Below, piece by piece: positions 29,961 to 37,728 of a stretch of 64,000 bases of DNA. The notes under the pieces were generated by a model. It saw only the letters and a program-made list of their open reading frames with translations, did not search any database and was not told where the DNA came from. Both the position numbers and the translations under genes were made by a program. This stretch comes from Alphaproteobacteria bacterium (GTDB lineage Bacteria > Pseudomonadota > Alphaproteobacteria > Sphingomonadales > Sphingomonadaceae). Position 1 is the first letter of the stretch. Every line of letters starts with the position of its first letter. Where the stretch lies: the NCBI GenBank assembly GCA_005883305.1, contig VBAC01000001.1:248001-312000 (forward strand). The letters are read 5' to 3'.

Positions 29961-30200
29961 CGCGACAATGATGCGTTCGCGTGGGGCTCGCATTACGCCG
30001 TCGCTCGCCCCTACACCACCAACGGGCTCAACCAGTACATCGCCGCGACGGGCGGCCCGAGCTTCGCCTACGACCTCAACGGCAACCTCACCGGCGACGG
30101 CGTCCACGCCTACACCTACGACATCGAGAACCGCCTCGTCATGGCGACCGGCGGCGGCGCAGGGGCGGTGCTCGACTACGACCCGCTCGGCCGGCTGTGG
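29961..30200 (+). pseudogene. Displaced RHS core fragment
   Basis: The frame at 29961 reads RDNDAFAWGSHYAVARPY and then [14 protein letters not shown] and on to YDPLGRLW, matching residues about 1012-1084 of the RHS protein. Bases 30010-30200 equal 28225-28415 over 191 bp; upstream of 30010 the two are diverged. No start, shell or toxin tip is present, so it is a leftover of an earlier RHS 3' end or of a recombination event. Confidence 0.8.
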
Positions 30201-30336
30201 GCGCGAGGGGACAGTTACTGCGGCGGCCCCGAAACATGCGGTGACAGGACACTGAATTCCGAATGAGACGATCGGGCCGGAAATGCCGGGCTGACGCCTT
30301 CGCCCCGAAATGCTAGACCGCGCCGGGAAACTAAGG

Positions 30337-30370
30337 AGGGCCGCCGGCTCGGCGGTCCCTTTTCGTTTTC
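30337..30370 (+). terminator. Intrinsic terminator after the RHS locus
   Basis: AGGG-CCGCC pairs with GGCGG-TCCCT around GGCTC and is followed by TTTTCGTTTTC. This is the best rho-independent terminator in the window. It lies 15 bases before the small HTH gene, so it either ends the RHS region or attenuates that gene. Confidence 0.65.
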
Positions 30371-30384
30371 GGGGGAGTGGGGCG

Positions 30385-30564
30385 ATGGGGGAGCGTTTCG
30401 AGCGGCACAAGCAGGCCTGGACCAGCGACGAGATCCAGAAGCTGCACGCGCTCGCCAGGAAGGGCATGGCGCTGAAGGCGCTGTCGCGCGCCCTCACCCG
30501 AAGCGAGGAATCGATCAAGAATCGTGCGGCGGCGGACGGGCTGAAGATCGCCAAGCTGAGGTGA
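30385..30564 (+). CDS. Small helix-turn-helix (SANT/Myb-like) protein
   Basis: 59 aa from ATG 30385, which has GGGGGAGTGG in front. The pattern WTSDEIQKLHALARKGMALK..LSRALTRSEESIKNRAAADG follows the Trp-containing, three-helix fold of small bacterial DNA-binding proteins related to SANT/Myb or GcrA N-termini. It probably binds DNA. An upstream extension to 30310 would cross the terminator and is rejected. The target is unknown. Confidence 0.6.
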   Translation: MGERFERHKQAWTSDEIQKLHALARKGMALKALSRALTRSEESIKNRAAADGLKIAKLR

Positions 30565-30970
30565 GGGCCTGGTCTCGAAGCGATGCCAGCGGATTCACTG
30601 CAACGTCCGGGTAACGTTGCGCCACTGCCATTTCGAGCCGGTGCTGAAACAGGAATGGAGGCCGTTGCCAAGCGGCCCTATTTTTTATGCCCGGATTTCG
30701 AAGTCTGGTCCCTTAGACGGGAAGTCACCGCGTCAGCGCAGCGGCGGTGATGCAACCGGCTTGGGCCCGAAACCCTCTCGTAGCTCATCTTCCGTTTCAT
30801 CTCGAAACCATGGCCGAGCGGTTGCCTCCGGCGCGCAAAGCGCCCATAGGCGCTCTCGCTGACGTCGCTCAGGACGGAACCGATTGGCCGCGGCCATTCC
30901 TTTCTTTCAAGGCCGCCCGGCCCCGCGCCGAAACCGGTGCGTGGACTGATTTTCCGCCGATGGAGCGCGC
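30565..30970. other. Gene-free 406 bp stretch with one clear inverted repeat
   Basis: No convincing gene. A perfect inverted repeat GCAACGT-CCGGGTA-ACGTTGC lies at 30600-30620 and could be an operator or an RNA hairpin. Degenerate palindromic DNA resembling the intergenic repeats is present near 30825-30875 (GCGCAAAGCGCC, GACGTCGCTCAGGA). A promoter for the IF-1 gene is expected here but not recognised. Confidence 0.5.
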
Positions 30971-31237
30971 ATGAAAGAGGAATTGCTGGTGATGGAGGGG
31001 CGGATCGACGAGATATTGCCCGATGGCCGCTTCGGGGTCGTTCTCGACAACGAGCACCGGATCATCGCCTACACCGCCGGCAAGATGCGCCGCTTCCGGA
31101 TCCGCTCGATCGTCGGCGATCGGGTGCATGTCGAAATGACGCCTTACGATCTCAGCAAGGGCCGGATCATCTATCGCGAGAAGATCGCGGGTTCCGGAGG
31201 GGGTGGGCCACGCCGAGGCAACTTCCGAAGGAGATGA
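30971..31237 (+). CDS. infA: Translation initiation factor IF-1 homologue with basic tail
   Basis: 88 aa. Residues 1-70 follow IF-1 closely: [20 protein letters not shown], then [15 protein letters not shown] replaced by [15 protein letters not shown], and [18 protein letters not shown]-1 is an OB-fold protein that occupies the 30S A site at initiation. The last 18 residues ([19 protein letters not shown]) are an extra Gly/Arg tail; standard IF-1 has about 72 aa. The core is diverged, so this may be a second, specialised infA. The next gene follows after four bases. Confidence 0.85.
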   Translation: MKEELLVMEGRIDEILPDGRFGVVLDNEHRIIAYTAGKMRRFRIRSIVGDRVHVEMTPYDLSKGRIIYREKIAGSGGGGPRRGNFRRR

Positions 31238-31241
31238 GCCG

Positions 31242-31466
31242 ATGAGAATCCCCGATCACGATCGCTCGAAGGCCCAGCCCTATCTGCTCGAGAAGGTCGA
31301 CGATGGCGCCTGGCGGCTGACCCTGCGCGAGACCCGCTTCAACAGCCAGAACTACCCGATCGTCAGCGATTCGCCGGTCGATCAGTCCTTCCCCACCGCC
31401 GCCGCCGCCCGCGCCTACGCCAAGGAGAATTTCGGCGCCAAGGCCGGGGAATTCGCGACGAAATAA
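31242..31466 (+). CDS. Conserved-looking small hypothetical protein
   Basis: 74 aa, soluble, no signal peptide. AAGGAG at 31228-31233 sets ATG 31242 as the start, four bases after the IF-1-like gene, so the two are probably co-transcribed. The sequence (PYLLEKVDDGAWRLTLRETR..AAAARAYAKENFGAK) ends in a helix like those that bind nucleic acids or partners, but I do not recognise the family. Confidence 0.65.
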   Translation: MRIPDHDRSKAQPYLLEKVDDGAWRLTLRETRFNSQNYPIVSDSPVDQSFPTAAAARAYAKENFGAKAGEFATK

Positions 31467-31499
31467 GCGAGAGCGACGAGGGGATAGTCCGCCCCTTCA

Positions 31500-31619
31500 G
31501 AGTCATCTCGGCGAAGGCCGGGACCCATGAACACGGTCTTTGCGAGAGAGGCGAAGACCTTGTTACCTCTCTTCCCAGCACTTCGGTTCATAGGCCCCGG
31601 CTTTCGCCGGGGTGACTCC
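31500..31619. repeat. Palindromic repeat, family B copy 2
   Basis: GAGTCATCTCGGCGAAGGCC at the left and GGCTTTCGCCGGGGTGACTC at the right, with inner CCCATGAAC / GGTTCATAGG arms. Both ends have GANTC. It lies just before the Lgt-like gene; reading frames through it (peptides like GPGFRRGDS) are artefacts of the repeat. Confidence 0.9.
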
Positions 31620-31691
31620 CGGGGCCCTCAGGGCTTCCCATCGCGGCCGCCCCATGTCACGCAATGGCCCTCCGCAGGGGAGGGGCCGTTC

Positions 31692-32405
31692 TTGCAGATT
31701 CCAACGAATCCCGCCCTCCACATCCTGTTCGATCTCCTCGCCTGGGGATCGGCGGGGCTGCTCGCGCACCTCCTCTATCGCTGGCGGCTGCGCCCGGTCG
31801 CGGCGCGGTTCGTCGGAGTCACCGGCCCGGCCTATGTCGCCGCGCTCGCGCTCGGAGCGATCGGAGGAGCCTGGGCGTTCGGGTCGTGGAACACGGCGCT
31901 GATGGCCGTCCCGCATCCCTCGCACAGCATCGCCGGCGCCCTGGCCGGCGGGATCGTCGGAGTCGAGCTCTACAAGCTGGCGCGGGGCATCCGCGCCTCG
32001 ACGGGGCTGATCTGGGTGGGGCCGCTGGCGCTCGGAATCGCGGTCGGCCGGATCGGCTGCCTGCTCGCCGGCCTTCCCGACGAGACCTATGGCGTCCCGA
32101 CCAGCCTGCCCTGGGGAGTCGACCTCGGTGACGGCGTCGCCCGCCACCCGGTCCAGGTCTACGAAAGCCTGGCGATGCTCGCCTTCCTCGCCGTCTACCT
32201 CGCCGCGCTCGCCCGCCGCGCCGCCTGGACCCAGACCCGAGCCTTCTACCTGTTCGTGCTCTGCTACGCGGTGCAGCGCTTCGTCTGGGAGTTCCTCAAG
32301 CCCTATCCGCGGGTGATCGGCCCGTTCGACCTGTTCCATCTTCTCGCGGCCGGAATGATCGCTTATGCCCTGATCTTCGATGCACGCGCTCGCCACCAAC
32401 GCTGA
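31692..32405 (+). CDS. Lgt-like (prolipoprotein diacylglyceryl transferase family) membrane protein
   Basis: 237 aa with about seven hydrophobic segments. Family marks: a GRIGCLLAGLPDETYG stretch (119-134) in place of the Lgt signature GRxGNFxNxE, HPVQVYES (152-159) equal to HPxQxYE, and RFVWEFLKPYPRVIG (196-210). A SIAGALAGG stretch (79-87) stands where Lgt has its HGG motif, so it is a paralogue and not the housekeeping enzyme. The start is taken as TTG 31692 with AGGGGAGGGG about seven bases upstream; the frame continues upstream only through the repeat. Probable substrate: a phospholipid. It overlaps the radical SAM gene by 26 bp. Confidence 0.75.
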   Translation: MQIPTNPALHILFDLLAWGSAGLLAHLLYRWRLRPVAARFVGVTGPAYVAALALGAIGGAWAFGSWNTALMAVPHPSHSIAGALAGGIVGVELYKLARGIRASTGLIWVGPLALGIAVGRIGCLLAGLPDETYGVPTSLPWGVDLGDGVARHPVQVYESLAMLAFLAVYLAALARRAAWTQTRAFYLFVLCYAVQRFVWEFLKPYPRVIGPFDLFHLLAAGMIAYALIFDARARHQR

Positions 32406-33813
32406 CCTCACACGCAAGAGCGTGCCGTGGATCTTCTACGGCCAGACGACGAGCCTGTGCGAGACCTGCTGGGAGCTCGTTCCGGCCAAGATCATCGGTC
32501 AGGAGGGCAAGGTCTTCCTTCAGAAGCGCTGCCTCGATCATGGCGTCACCAAGACGCTGATCGAGGAGGACGCGGATTACTGGCTCGACATCCGCCGCTG
32601 GCTGAAGCCCGGCGACCGGCCGCTGCACAATGCGACGAAGACCGAGCGCGGCTGCCCGTGGGATTGCGGCCTCTGTCCCGACCACGAGCAGCATAGCTGC
32701 CTGTGCATCGTCGAGATCAACGATGCCTGCAACCTCACCTGCCCGGTCTGCTTCGCCGACAGCGCGGTGGGAAAGGGCGGGCACAAGAGCCTGGCCAAGG
32801 TCGAGGCGATGCTCGACGCGGTGGTCGCGGCCGAGGGCGAGCCGGACCTGATCCAGCTCTCCGGCGGCGAGCCGACCATCCATCCTCAATTCTGGGAGAT
32901 CGTCGCCGCGGCGCGGTCGCGTCCGATCCGCCACATCATGGTCAACACCAACGGCGTTCGGATCGCCCAGGAAGAGGGCTTCGCCGAGAAGCTGAAAGAG
33001 GTCGGGATCGGTTTCGAGGTCTATCTCCAGTTCGATAGCCTCAGCGACGACGCGCTGATGGAGCTTCGCGGCGCGCGGCTCGGGCGGATCCGCCGCCGGG
33101 CGCTCGAGCGGCTCGAGGCGGCGGGCGTCTCGACCACCCTGGTCTGCGCGGTGCGCCAAGGCGTCAACGATCACGAATGCGCGGCGATCGTCGACTACGC
33201 GCTGCAGTGGAAATGCGTGCGCGGCGTGGTTTTCCAGCCGGTTCAGGACGCGGGGCGCAACGAGGGCTTCGATCCCGCGCTGCACCGCGCGACCCTCTCG
33301 GGCCTCAGGCGGCAGATCGCGTCGGGCGGCGTGTTCGAGGCGTCGGATCTCGTGCCGCTGCCGTGCAATCCGGACCAGATCTGCATCGGCTACGGCATCC
33401 GCGCCGGCGCGAGCGTCGTTCCGGTGACCCGGATGATGAAGCGCGAGGACATCGTCTCGGTCGCTCCCAACACGATCAGCTTCGAGCGCGATCCGGCGCT
33501 CAAGGCGCGGATCTTCGATCTGCTCTCGCTGTCCACCGTAGAGGACAATGGCGAGAGCCGCCTCGCCAGCCTGTTCTGCTGCCTGCCGGAGATCGAGACT
33601 CCGACGAGCCTCGCCTATCAGGACACGTTCAAGGTCGTCATCATCCAGTTCCTCGACCGCTTCAATTTCGACATCGGAACGGTCAAAAGGTCGTGCATTC
33701 ATTTCGCGACGAGCGACGGGCGGATCATTCCGTTCGACACCTACAACAGCTTCTACCGCCCGGGCGCTCCCGGCGCGGCCAAGCTGGCGGAGAAGGGGGG
33801 AGTAGGAGCATGA
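32380..33813 (+). CDS. Radical SAM enzyme of the tetraether synthase (Tes/MJ0619) type
   Basis: 477 aa. An N-terminal metal knuckle has C27xxC30 and C51xxH54; a second cluster motif is C92xxxC96xxC99 with C107 (GCPWDCGLCPDHEQHSC); the radical SAM motif is C117xxxC121xxC124 (CNLTCPVC), and LSGGEPT follows near 165. The C-terminal VKRSCIHFATSDGRIIPFDTYNS also follows the archaeal Tes pattern. Archaeal Tes joins lipid tails through C-C bonds, so a lipid substrate is likely. It is placed between an Lgt-like gene (26 bp overlap) and a small membrane gene (ATGA overlap). Family call good; the reaction here is unknown. Confidence 0.8.
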   Translation: MHALATNADLTRKSVPWIFYGQTTSLCETCWELVPAKIIGQEGKVFLQKRCLDHGVTKTLIEEDADYWLDIRRWLKPGDRPLHNATKTERGCPWDCGLCPDHEQHSCLCIVEINDACNLTCPVCFADSAVGKGGHKSLAKVEAMLDAVVAAEGEPDLIQLSGGEPTIHPQFWEIVAAARSRPIRHIMVNTNGVRIAQEEGFAEKLKEVGIGFEVYLQFDSLSDDALMELRGARLGRIRRRALERLEAAGVSTTLVCAVRQGVNDHECAAIVDYALQWKCVRGVVFQPVQDAGRNEGFDPALHRATLSGLRRQIASGGVFEASDLVPLPCNPDQICIGYGIRAGASVVPVTRMMKREDIVSVAPNTISFERDPALKARIFDLLSLSTVEDNGESRLASLFCCLPEIETPTSLAYQDTFKVVIIQFLDRFNFDIGTVKRSCIHFATSDGRIIPFDTYNSFYRPGAPGAAKLAEKGGVGA

Positions 33814-34061
33814 GCGAGGGCGAGGGACCGTCGGCCGGTGCGATACTGCTCGGCATCTTCATGCTGTTGGCGGGGCTGTGCATCACGCTTCTCGGCGGCG
33901 GCTGCACCCTGCTGTGGCTCAGCCAGTTCAATTCGCCCTACGACGGGGGAATGTCCAATCTGGTCAATCCGCTCTTCATCCTGTCGCTCGTCACCCTCGC
34001 CGGCGGGCTCGGCATGCTGTGGTTCGGCTTCAGGCTGCTGACGGGCAAGTATCGCAGATAG
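33810..34061 (+). CDS. Small two-helix membrane protein of the radical SAM unit
   Basis: 83 aa with hydrophobic segments at about 11-37 and 52-76 and a short polar loop (SQFNSPYDGGMSN). ATG 33810 overlaps the radical SAM stop (ATGA), so it is translationally coupled. No family is recognised. It may anchor the enzyme at the membrane or help present a lipid; this is inference from position only. Confidence 0.6.
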   Translation: MSEGEGPSAGAILLGIFMLLAGLCITLLGGGCTLLWLSQFNSPYDGGMSNLVNPLFILSLVTLAGGLGMLWFGFRLLTGKYRR

Positions 34062-34239
34062 GCCCACCTTCCAGGATTGGATCTGGGCACTACGCGTGTG
34101 ATCGGGAGCTTTCGCGGTGCAGGTATCCTCTCCTGCCGAGCACGTCCTGCGACATGGAAAGCCTCGCGCCCCTTGGTAAATCGCGGTATACGATTGGCAT
34201 GACGAAGAGCAGAAGAGCGATTTTATTGTAATTGCCGTT

Positions 34240-34944
34240 GTGCGGCAGGTCCAGAATTACATCGACTCGGATGGAATTATTGAAATCCGAGCGGAAACGG
34301 AGACCGTTTCGATGGGCATTGTCAAGAATCGGCTGATCGAATGCGCGGAGCGGGAATGGCGATATTTTGGTGGGTCGACGCGAAACATCGAGAACCAGTG
34401 GAACATCGTGGGCGATGAGGCGGACGAACCCTTTCGATCGCACATAAGTCACTATTGGGCCTCCGTGGGCAAGCCCGATTGGAACGGCGGCACGGACGAG
34501 CCTTGGTCCGCGGCATTCATCAGCTGGTGTTTCAAGATTGCCGGAGCTGGAAGCGGATTCAGCGGAGACGCGACCCATTCCGTCTATATAAACCGGATAA
34601 GGCTGGGCGACGGCATGGATCCGCGCCTGACGCTCCGATCGCCGCCCAACACCCCCTTGCGAGTGGGCGACCTAATCTGGAACTCGCGTAGTGACGGCCA
34701 GGACGAGAATATTCCACGCAGCCTGGCCGAAGCGACCGCGCGCCTAGCGGCCGGCGACTTCTTTATTTCTCATGTCGATATCGTAGTTGCGGTTGGTCAG
34801 GGGCGGTGCGACAGCATAGGAGGGAATGTCTCCAACCTCGACGTTGGCGGATCGGTCACCAAGTCGACGTGGCGCCTTGATGATCAAGGTTGTTTGAGCG
34901 ATCCGCGCAAGCCCTGGATCGGCGTCGTTCGCAACGACCTCTGA
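34240..34944 (+). CDS. DUF2272 family protein
   Basis: Up to 234 aa; the motif EPWSAAFISWCFKIAGAGSGF followed by H..YI and later FISHVDIVVAVG is typical of DUF2272, which resembles NlpC/P60-like papain-fold amidases (candidate Cys in ISWC, His in SHVD). No signal peptide is visible. The start is GTG 34240 or ATG 34312 (MGIVKNRLIECAEREW, with GGAG nine bases upstream). The region 34090-34900 is lower in GC than its neighbours, suggesting transfer. Role unknown; a phage- or toxin-type wall amidase is possible. Confidence 0.65.
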   Translation: MRQVQNYIDSDGIIEIRAETETVSMGIVKNRLIECAEREWRYFGGSTRNIENQWNIVGDEADEPFRSHISHYWASVGKPDWNGGTDEPWSAAFISWCFKIAGAGSGFSGDATHSVYINRIRLGDGMDPRLTLRSPPNTPLRVGDLIWNSRSDGQDENIPRSLAEATARLAAGDFFISHVDIVVAVGQGRCDSIGGNVSNLDVGGSVTKSTWRLDDQGCLSDPRKPWIGVVRNDL

Positions 34945-35013
34945 GGCTTGGAAGAGCGGGGCCGCTTTCTCGCTTCGCGTTGACGCACGGGGGGCGAGAG
35001 AGGAAAAGGCGGC

Positions 35014-35604
35014 ATGACCTCCCGCCAAGCCGATTACTCGATCCATCCGTTGTTCCTGGAGCGCTGGTCACCGCGGGCATTCGACGGGGCGGAGTTATCC
35101 GACGCCAACCTGTTCTCGATGTTCGAGGCGGCGCGCTGGGCGCCGTCGGCGTTCAACTCGCAGCCCTGGCATTTCGTCTACGCCAAGCGCGGCGATGACG
35201 ATTGGGAGCGGTTCCTCTCGCTGCTGATCCCGTTCAACAAGGGCTGGGCGCACACCGCCTCGGCGCTGGTCTACATTGTCTCCGACACTTTGCCCTTCAC
35301 CGACAGGAAGACGGGGGAGCCGGCGCCGTCGACCACGCACAGCTTCGATGCGGGCGCGGCCTGGGCCTGCCTCGCCCTGCAGGCGACGAGGATGGGCTAT
35401 CATGCGCACGGCATGTCCGGCATCCAGTACGAGCTGGCCCGCGCGGAGCTCGGCCTGCCGAAACGCTACCAGCTCGACGCCGCCTGCGTCATCGGCCGGA
35501 TCGGCGATCCGGCCCAGCTCGACGAGAAGCAGCGCGCGCGGGAGTTTCCGAGCGGGCGGAAGGCGCAGGAGGAGTTTGTGCATCGGGGCGGCTGGTCCAG
35601 CTAG
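35014..35604 (+). CDS. Nitroreductase family FMN oxidoreductase
   Basis: 196 aa. The N-terminal FMN-binding stretch RWSPRAFDGAELS and the region FEAARWAPSAFNSQPWHFVYA mark the family; AGAAWACLALQATRMGYHAHGMSG is the second conserved part. It would reduce nitro or quinone compounds with NAD(P)H in the cytoplasm. It lies before the rut genes but does not look like RutE in sequence, so a place in uracil breakdown is only possible. Its stop codon TAG touches the following repeat. Confidence 0.85.
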   Translation: MTSRQADYSIHPLFLERWSPRAFDGAELSDANLFSMFEAARWAPSAFNSQPWHFVYAKRGDDDWERFLSLLIPFNKGWAHTASALVYIVSDTLPFTDRKTGEPAPSTTHSFDAGAAWACLALQATRMGYHAHGMSGIQYELARAELGLPKRYQLDAACVIGRIGDPAQLDEKQRAREFPSGRKAQEEFVHRGGWSS

Positions 35605-35675
35605 TTCCCCGGCGGAGGCCGGGGCCCAGGCCCTGGTTCGGCTTCGCCCCTGGACCCCGGCCTTCGCCGGGGAAC
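35604..35675. repeat. 72 bp palindrome (GTTCCCCGGC type, family E)
   Basis: GTTCCCCGGCGGAGGCCGGG at the left is the inverse of CCCGGCCTTCGCCGGGGAAC at the right, with inner arms GGGCCCAGG / CCTGGACCC. The left end begins in the nitroreductase stop codon, so it may also serve as that gene's transcription end. Confidence 0.85.
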
Positions 35676-35730
35676 AGCACTTGCGCGGAGTCCGCAAAGC
35701 GTGAACATTCGAGCGTAAGAGGAGGAATGC

Positions 35731-36453
35731 ATGACGGTTGATGCCGGGATTGCGAAGGGTCGCGTCGTAACCCTGCCCGCGCGCCCCGAGCCCATCCGCG
35801 TTTCGGCCGACGAGACCGCGGTGATCGTCATCGACATGCAGAATGCCTATGCCTCCCCTGGGGGCTATCTCGATCTCGCCGGCTTCGACATTTCGGGCGC
35901 GGAGGGCGTGATCGCCCAATCGGCCAAGGTACTGGAGACTGCCCGGGCGGCCGGAATGACGATCGTCTATTTCCAGAACGGCTGGGATGAGGATTATGTC
36001 GAGGCGGGCGGGCCGGGCTCGCCCAACTGGCACAAGTCCAACGCTCTGAAGACGATGCGCGCGCGGCCCGAGCTCCACGGCAAGCTGCTTGCGCGCGGCG
36101 GCTGGGATTACGCGCTGGTCGAGGCGCTGGCGCCCAAATCCGGCGACATCGTCCTTCCAAAGCCGCGCTACTCCGGCTTCTTCAACTCGCAGCTCGACAG
36201 CGTCCTTCGCTCGCGCGGAATCCGCAACATCGTCTTCGTCGGCATAGCCACCAATGTCTGCGTCGAGAGCACGCTTCGGGACGGCTTCTTCCTCGAATAT
36301 TTCGGGATCATGCTGGAGGACGCGACCCACCAGGCAGGCCCCGAATTCGTCCAAAAGGCGACGGTCTACAATGTCGAGACCTTCTTTGGCTGGGTTTCGA
36401 CCGTGGCGGACTTTTGCGGCGCCTTCGGCCAGATCGCGGAGGACCGGGAATGA
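35731..36453 (+). CDS. rutB: Ureidoacrylate amidohydrolase RutB
   Basis: 240 aa isochorismatase-type hydrolase that cleaves (peroxy)ureidoacrylate in uracil breakdown. The catalytic Asp lies in [15 protein letters not shown] near residue 36, a Lys in [14 protein letters not shown] near 145, and the nucleophilic Cys in [20 protein letters not shown] near 178. The NNG-type N-terminus and length fit RutB rather than other family members. A strong ribosome site AGGAGGAATGC precedes ATG 35731. Confidence 0.9.
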   Translation: MTVDAGIAKGRVVTLPARPEPIRVSADETAVIVIDMQNAYASPGGYLDLAGFDISGAEGVIAQSAKVLETARAAGMTIVYFQNGWDEDYVEAGGPGSPNWHKSNALKTMRARPELHGKLLARGGWDYALVEALAPKSGDIVLPKPRYSGFFNSQLDSVLRSRGIRNIVFVGIATNVCVESTLRDGFFLEYFGIMLEDATHQAGPEFVQKATVYNVETFFGWVSTVADFCGAFGQIAEDRE

Positions 36454-36462
36454 CAGAACACT

Positions 36463-36545
36463 GTCATTGCGAGGAGCGTAGCGACGCGGCAATCCAGCTC
36501 TGCATATCGGCCGAACTGGATTGCTTCGCTGCGCTCGCAATGACG
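36463..36545. repeat. Palindromic repeat, family C copy 1 (GTCATTGCGAGGAGC type)
   Basis: GTCATTGCGAGGAGCGTAGC and GACGCGGCAATCCAG at the left match, inverted, CTGGATTGC..GCTTCGCTGCGCTCGCAATGAC at the right. The element lies between rutB and rutC and supplies no visible ribosome site; AGGAGAGAAGC for rutC is just outside it. Confidence 0.9.
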
Positions 36546-36562
36546 AGGCAGGAGAGAAGCTG

Positions 36563-36949
36563 ATGCCCTTCGAATCGATCAACCCGCCCCAATTCCCCGT
36601 TCCGATCGCGCCTTACTCGGCGGGGACCAGGGCCGGGAACACGATCTACGTTTCAGGCACCTTGGCGCTCGGCGAAGCGGGCACGGTGCTGTTCCCCGGC
36701 AATTGCGAGGCGCAGACCCGCCATGTGCTTGAGACGATCAAGGCCGTGCTGGAAGCGGCTGGCGCGAGCCTCGCCGACGTCGCCTTCAACCATATCTTCC
36801 TCACCGACTGGGCCGATTACAAGGCGATGAACGCGGTTTACGCGGACTATTTTCCGGGCGCGAAGCCCGCGCGCTACTGCATCCAGTGCGGCCTGGTGAA
36901 GCCCGGCCTGCTGGTCGAGATCGCCAGCGTGGCGCATATCGGCGGGTGA
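36563..36949 (+). CDS. rutC: 3-aminoacrylate deaminase RutC (RidA family)
   Basis: 128 aa YjgF/RidA-type protein that helps remove toxic aminoacrylate in uracil breakdown. Family marks: [19 protein letters not shown] near the N-terminus, [22 protein letters not shown], and the C-terminal [19 protein letters not shown] with the conserved region that binds the imine carboxylate. ATG 36563 follows AGGAGAGAAGCTG. The stop overlaps the rutD GTG. Context with rutB, rutD and rutA decides RutC over general RidA. Confidence 0.9.
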   Translation: MPFESINPPQFPVPIAPYSAGTRAGNTIYVSGTLALGEAGTVLFPGNCEAQTRHVLETIKAVLEAAGASLADVAFNHIFLTDWADYKAMNAVYADYFPGAKPARYCIQCGLVKPGLLVEIASVAHIGG

Positions 36950-37725
36950 TCGAGGGACTGTATTTCGAGGAGCATGGGCCGGCCAACGGGCCGCCGCTGA
37001 TCCTGTCGGCGGGCCTCGGCGGCGCCGGGGCCTATTGGCGGCCGAACCTGGAGGCGCTCGCCAGGGAGCATCGGGTCATTGTCTACGACCAGCGCGGCAC
37101 CGGCCGCAGCGACCCTGTGCTGCCCGTGGATCACACTGTCGGTCAGATGGCCGATGACGTCCTCAAACTCATGGCGGGGCTCGGCATCGAACGTGTCGAT
37201 TTCGTCGGCCACGCACTGGGCGGCGCCATCGGGCTGACCCTTGCCGCCGAAGCCCCGGAACGGCTGGCGAAGCTGGTGGTGGTCAACGGCTGGACCCGGC
37301 TTGATCCCCATATCGCGCGCTGCTTCTCGGTGCGCATAGAGTTGCTGCGCCGATCCGGCCCCGAGGCCTATGTGCGGGCCCAGCCGATCTTTCTTTATCC
37401 GGCGGCCTGGTGCTCTGCGCACGCGCGCGAGCTGGACTTGGAATTCCAACACCAGCTGGCCCATTTCCAGGGCCAGGAGAATCTGGAGAGCCGGATCGCG
37501 GCGCTCCAGGCTTTCTACCTCGACGACCGGCTGGACGAGATCGGCACGCCGCTGCTGGCGATTGCCGCAAAGGACGATATGCTCGTGCCCTGGACGTGCA
37601 GCCAGGCTTATGCCGGGCGCATCGCCAGCGCCTCCCTCCGGCTGATGGATTGGGGCGGCCACGCCTGCAACGTCACCGATCCGGACAGTTTCAACCGCCC
37701 GGTCCTCGAATTCCTAAGGAGCTGA
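36946..37725 (+). CDS. rutD: Alpha/beta hydrolase RutD
   Basis: 259 aa alpha/beta hydrolase assigned to aminoacrylate hydrolysis in the rut pathway. The oxyanion region is [16 protein letters not shown], the nucleophile elbow is [11 protein letters not shown] near residue 88 where Ala replaces the usual Ser, and the catalytic Asp/His region is near [10 protein letters not shown] and GGHACN. The elbow with Ala is noteworthy for a hydrolase (E. coli RutD has Ser/Ala variation that I cannot check here). GTG 36946 overlaps the rutC stop. Confidence 0.85.
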   Translation: MIEGLYFEEHGPANGPPLILSAGLGGAGAYWRPNLEALAREHRVIVYDQRGTGRSDPVLPVDHTVGQMADDVLKLMAGLGIERVDFVGHALGGAIGLTLAAEAPERLAKLVVVNGWTRLDPHIARCFSVRIELLRRSGPEAYVRAQPIFLYPAAWCSAHARELDLEFQHQLAHFQGQENLESRIAALQAFYLDDRLDEIGTPLLAIAAKDDMLVPWTCSQAYAGRIASASLRLMDWGGHACNVTDPDSFNRPVLEFLRS

Positions 37726-37728
37726 GCC

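Noticed and set aside
30808-30870. tRNA-Ser-like start TGGCCGAGCGGTTG
   Set aside because: No matching anticodon stem, T arm or acceptor stem follows.
30747-30974. A 75-codon frame ending in an ATGA overlap with the IF-1-like gene
   Set aside because: The overlap is suggestive, but the sequence is low-complexity, crosses repeat-like palindromic DNA and has no ribosome site or family features.
31527-31691. N-terminal extension of the Lgt-like protein from ATG 31527
   Set aside because: This part is encoded by the family B repeat and adjoining non-coding DNA; the membrane protein begins naturally at TTG 31692 with a ribosome site.
35014-35604. Nitroreductase as RutE
   Set aside because: Same length and family as RutE and near rut genes, but the sequence follows general nitroreductases (RWSPRAFDG, APSAFNSQPWHF) and it is separated from rutB by a palindrome.
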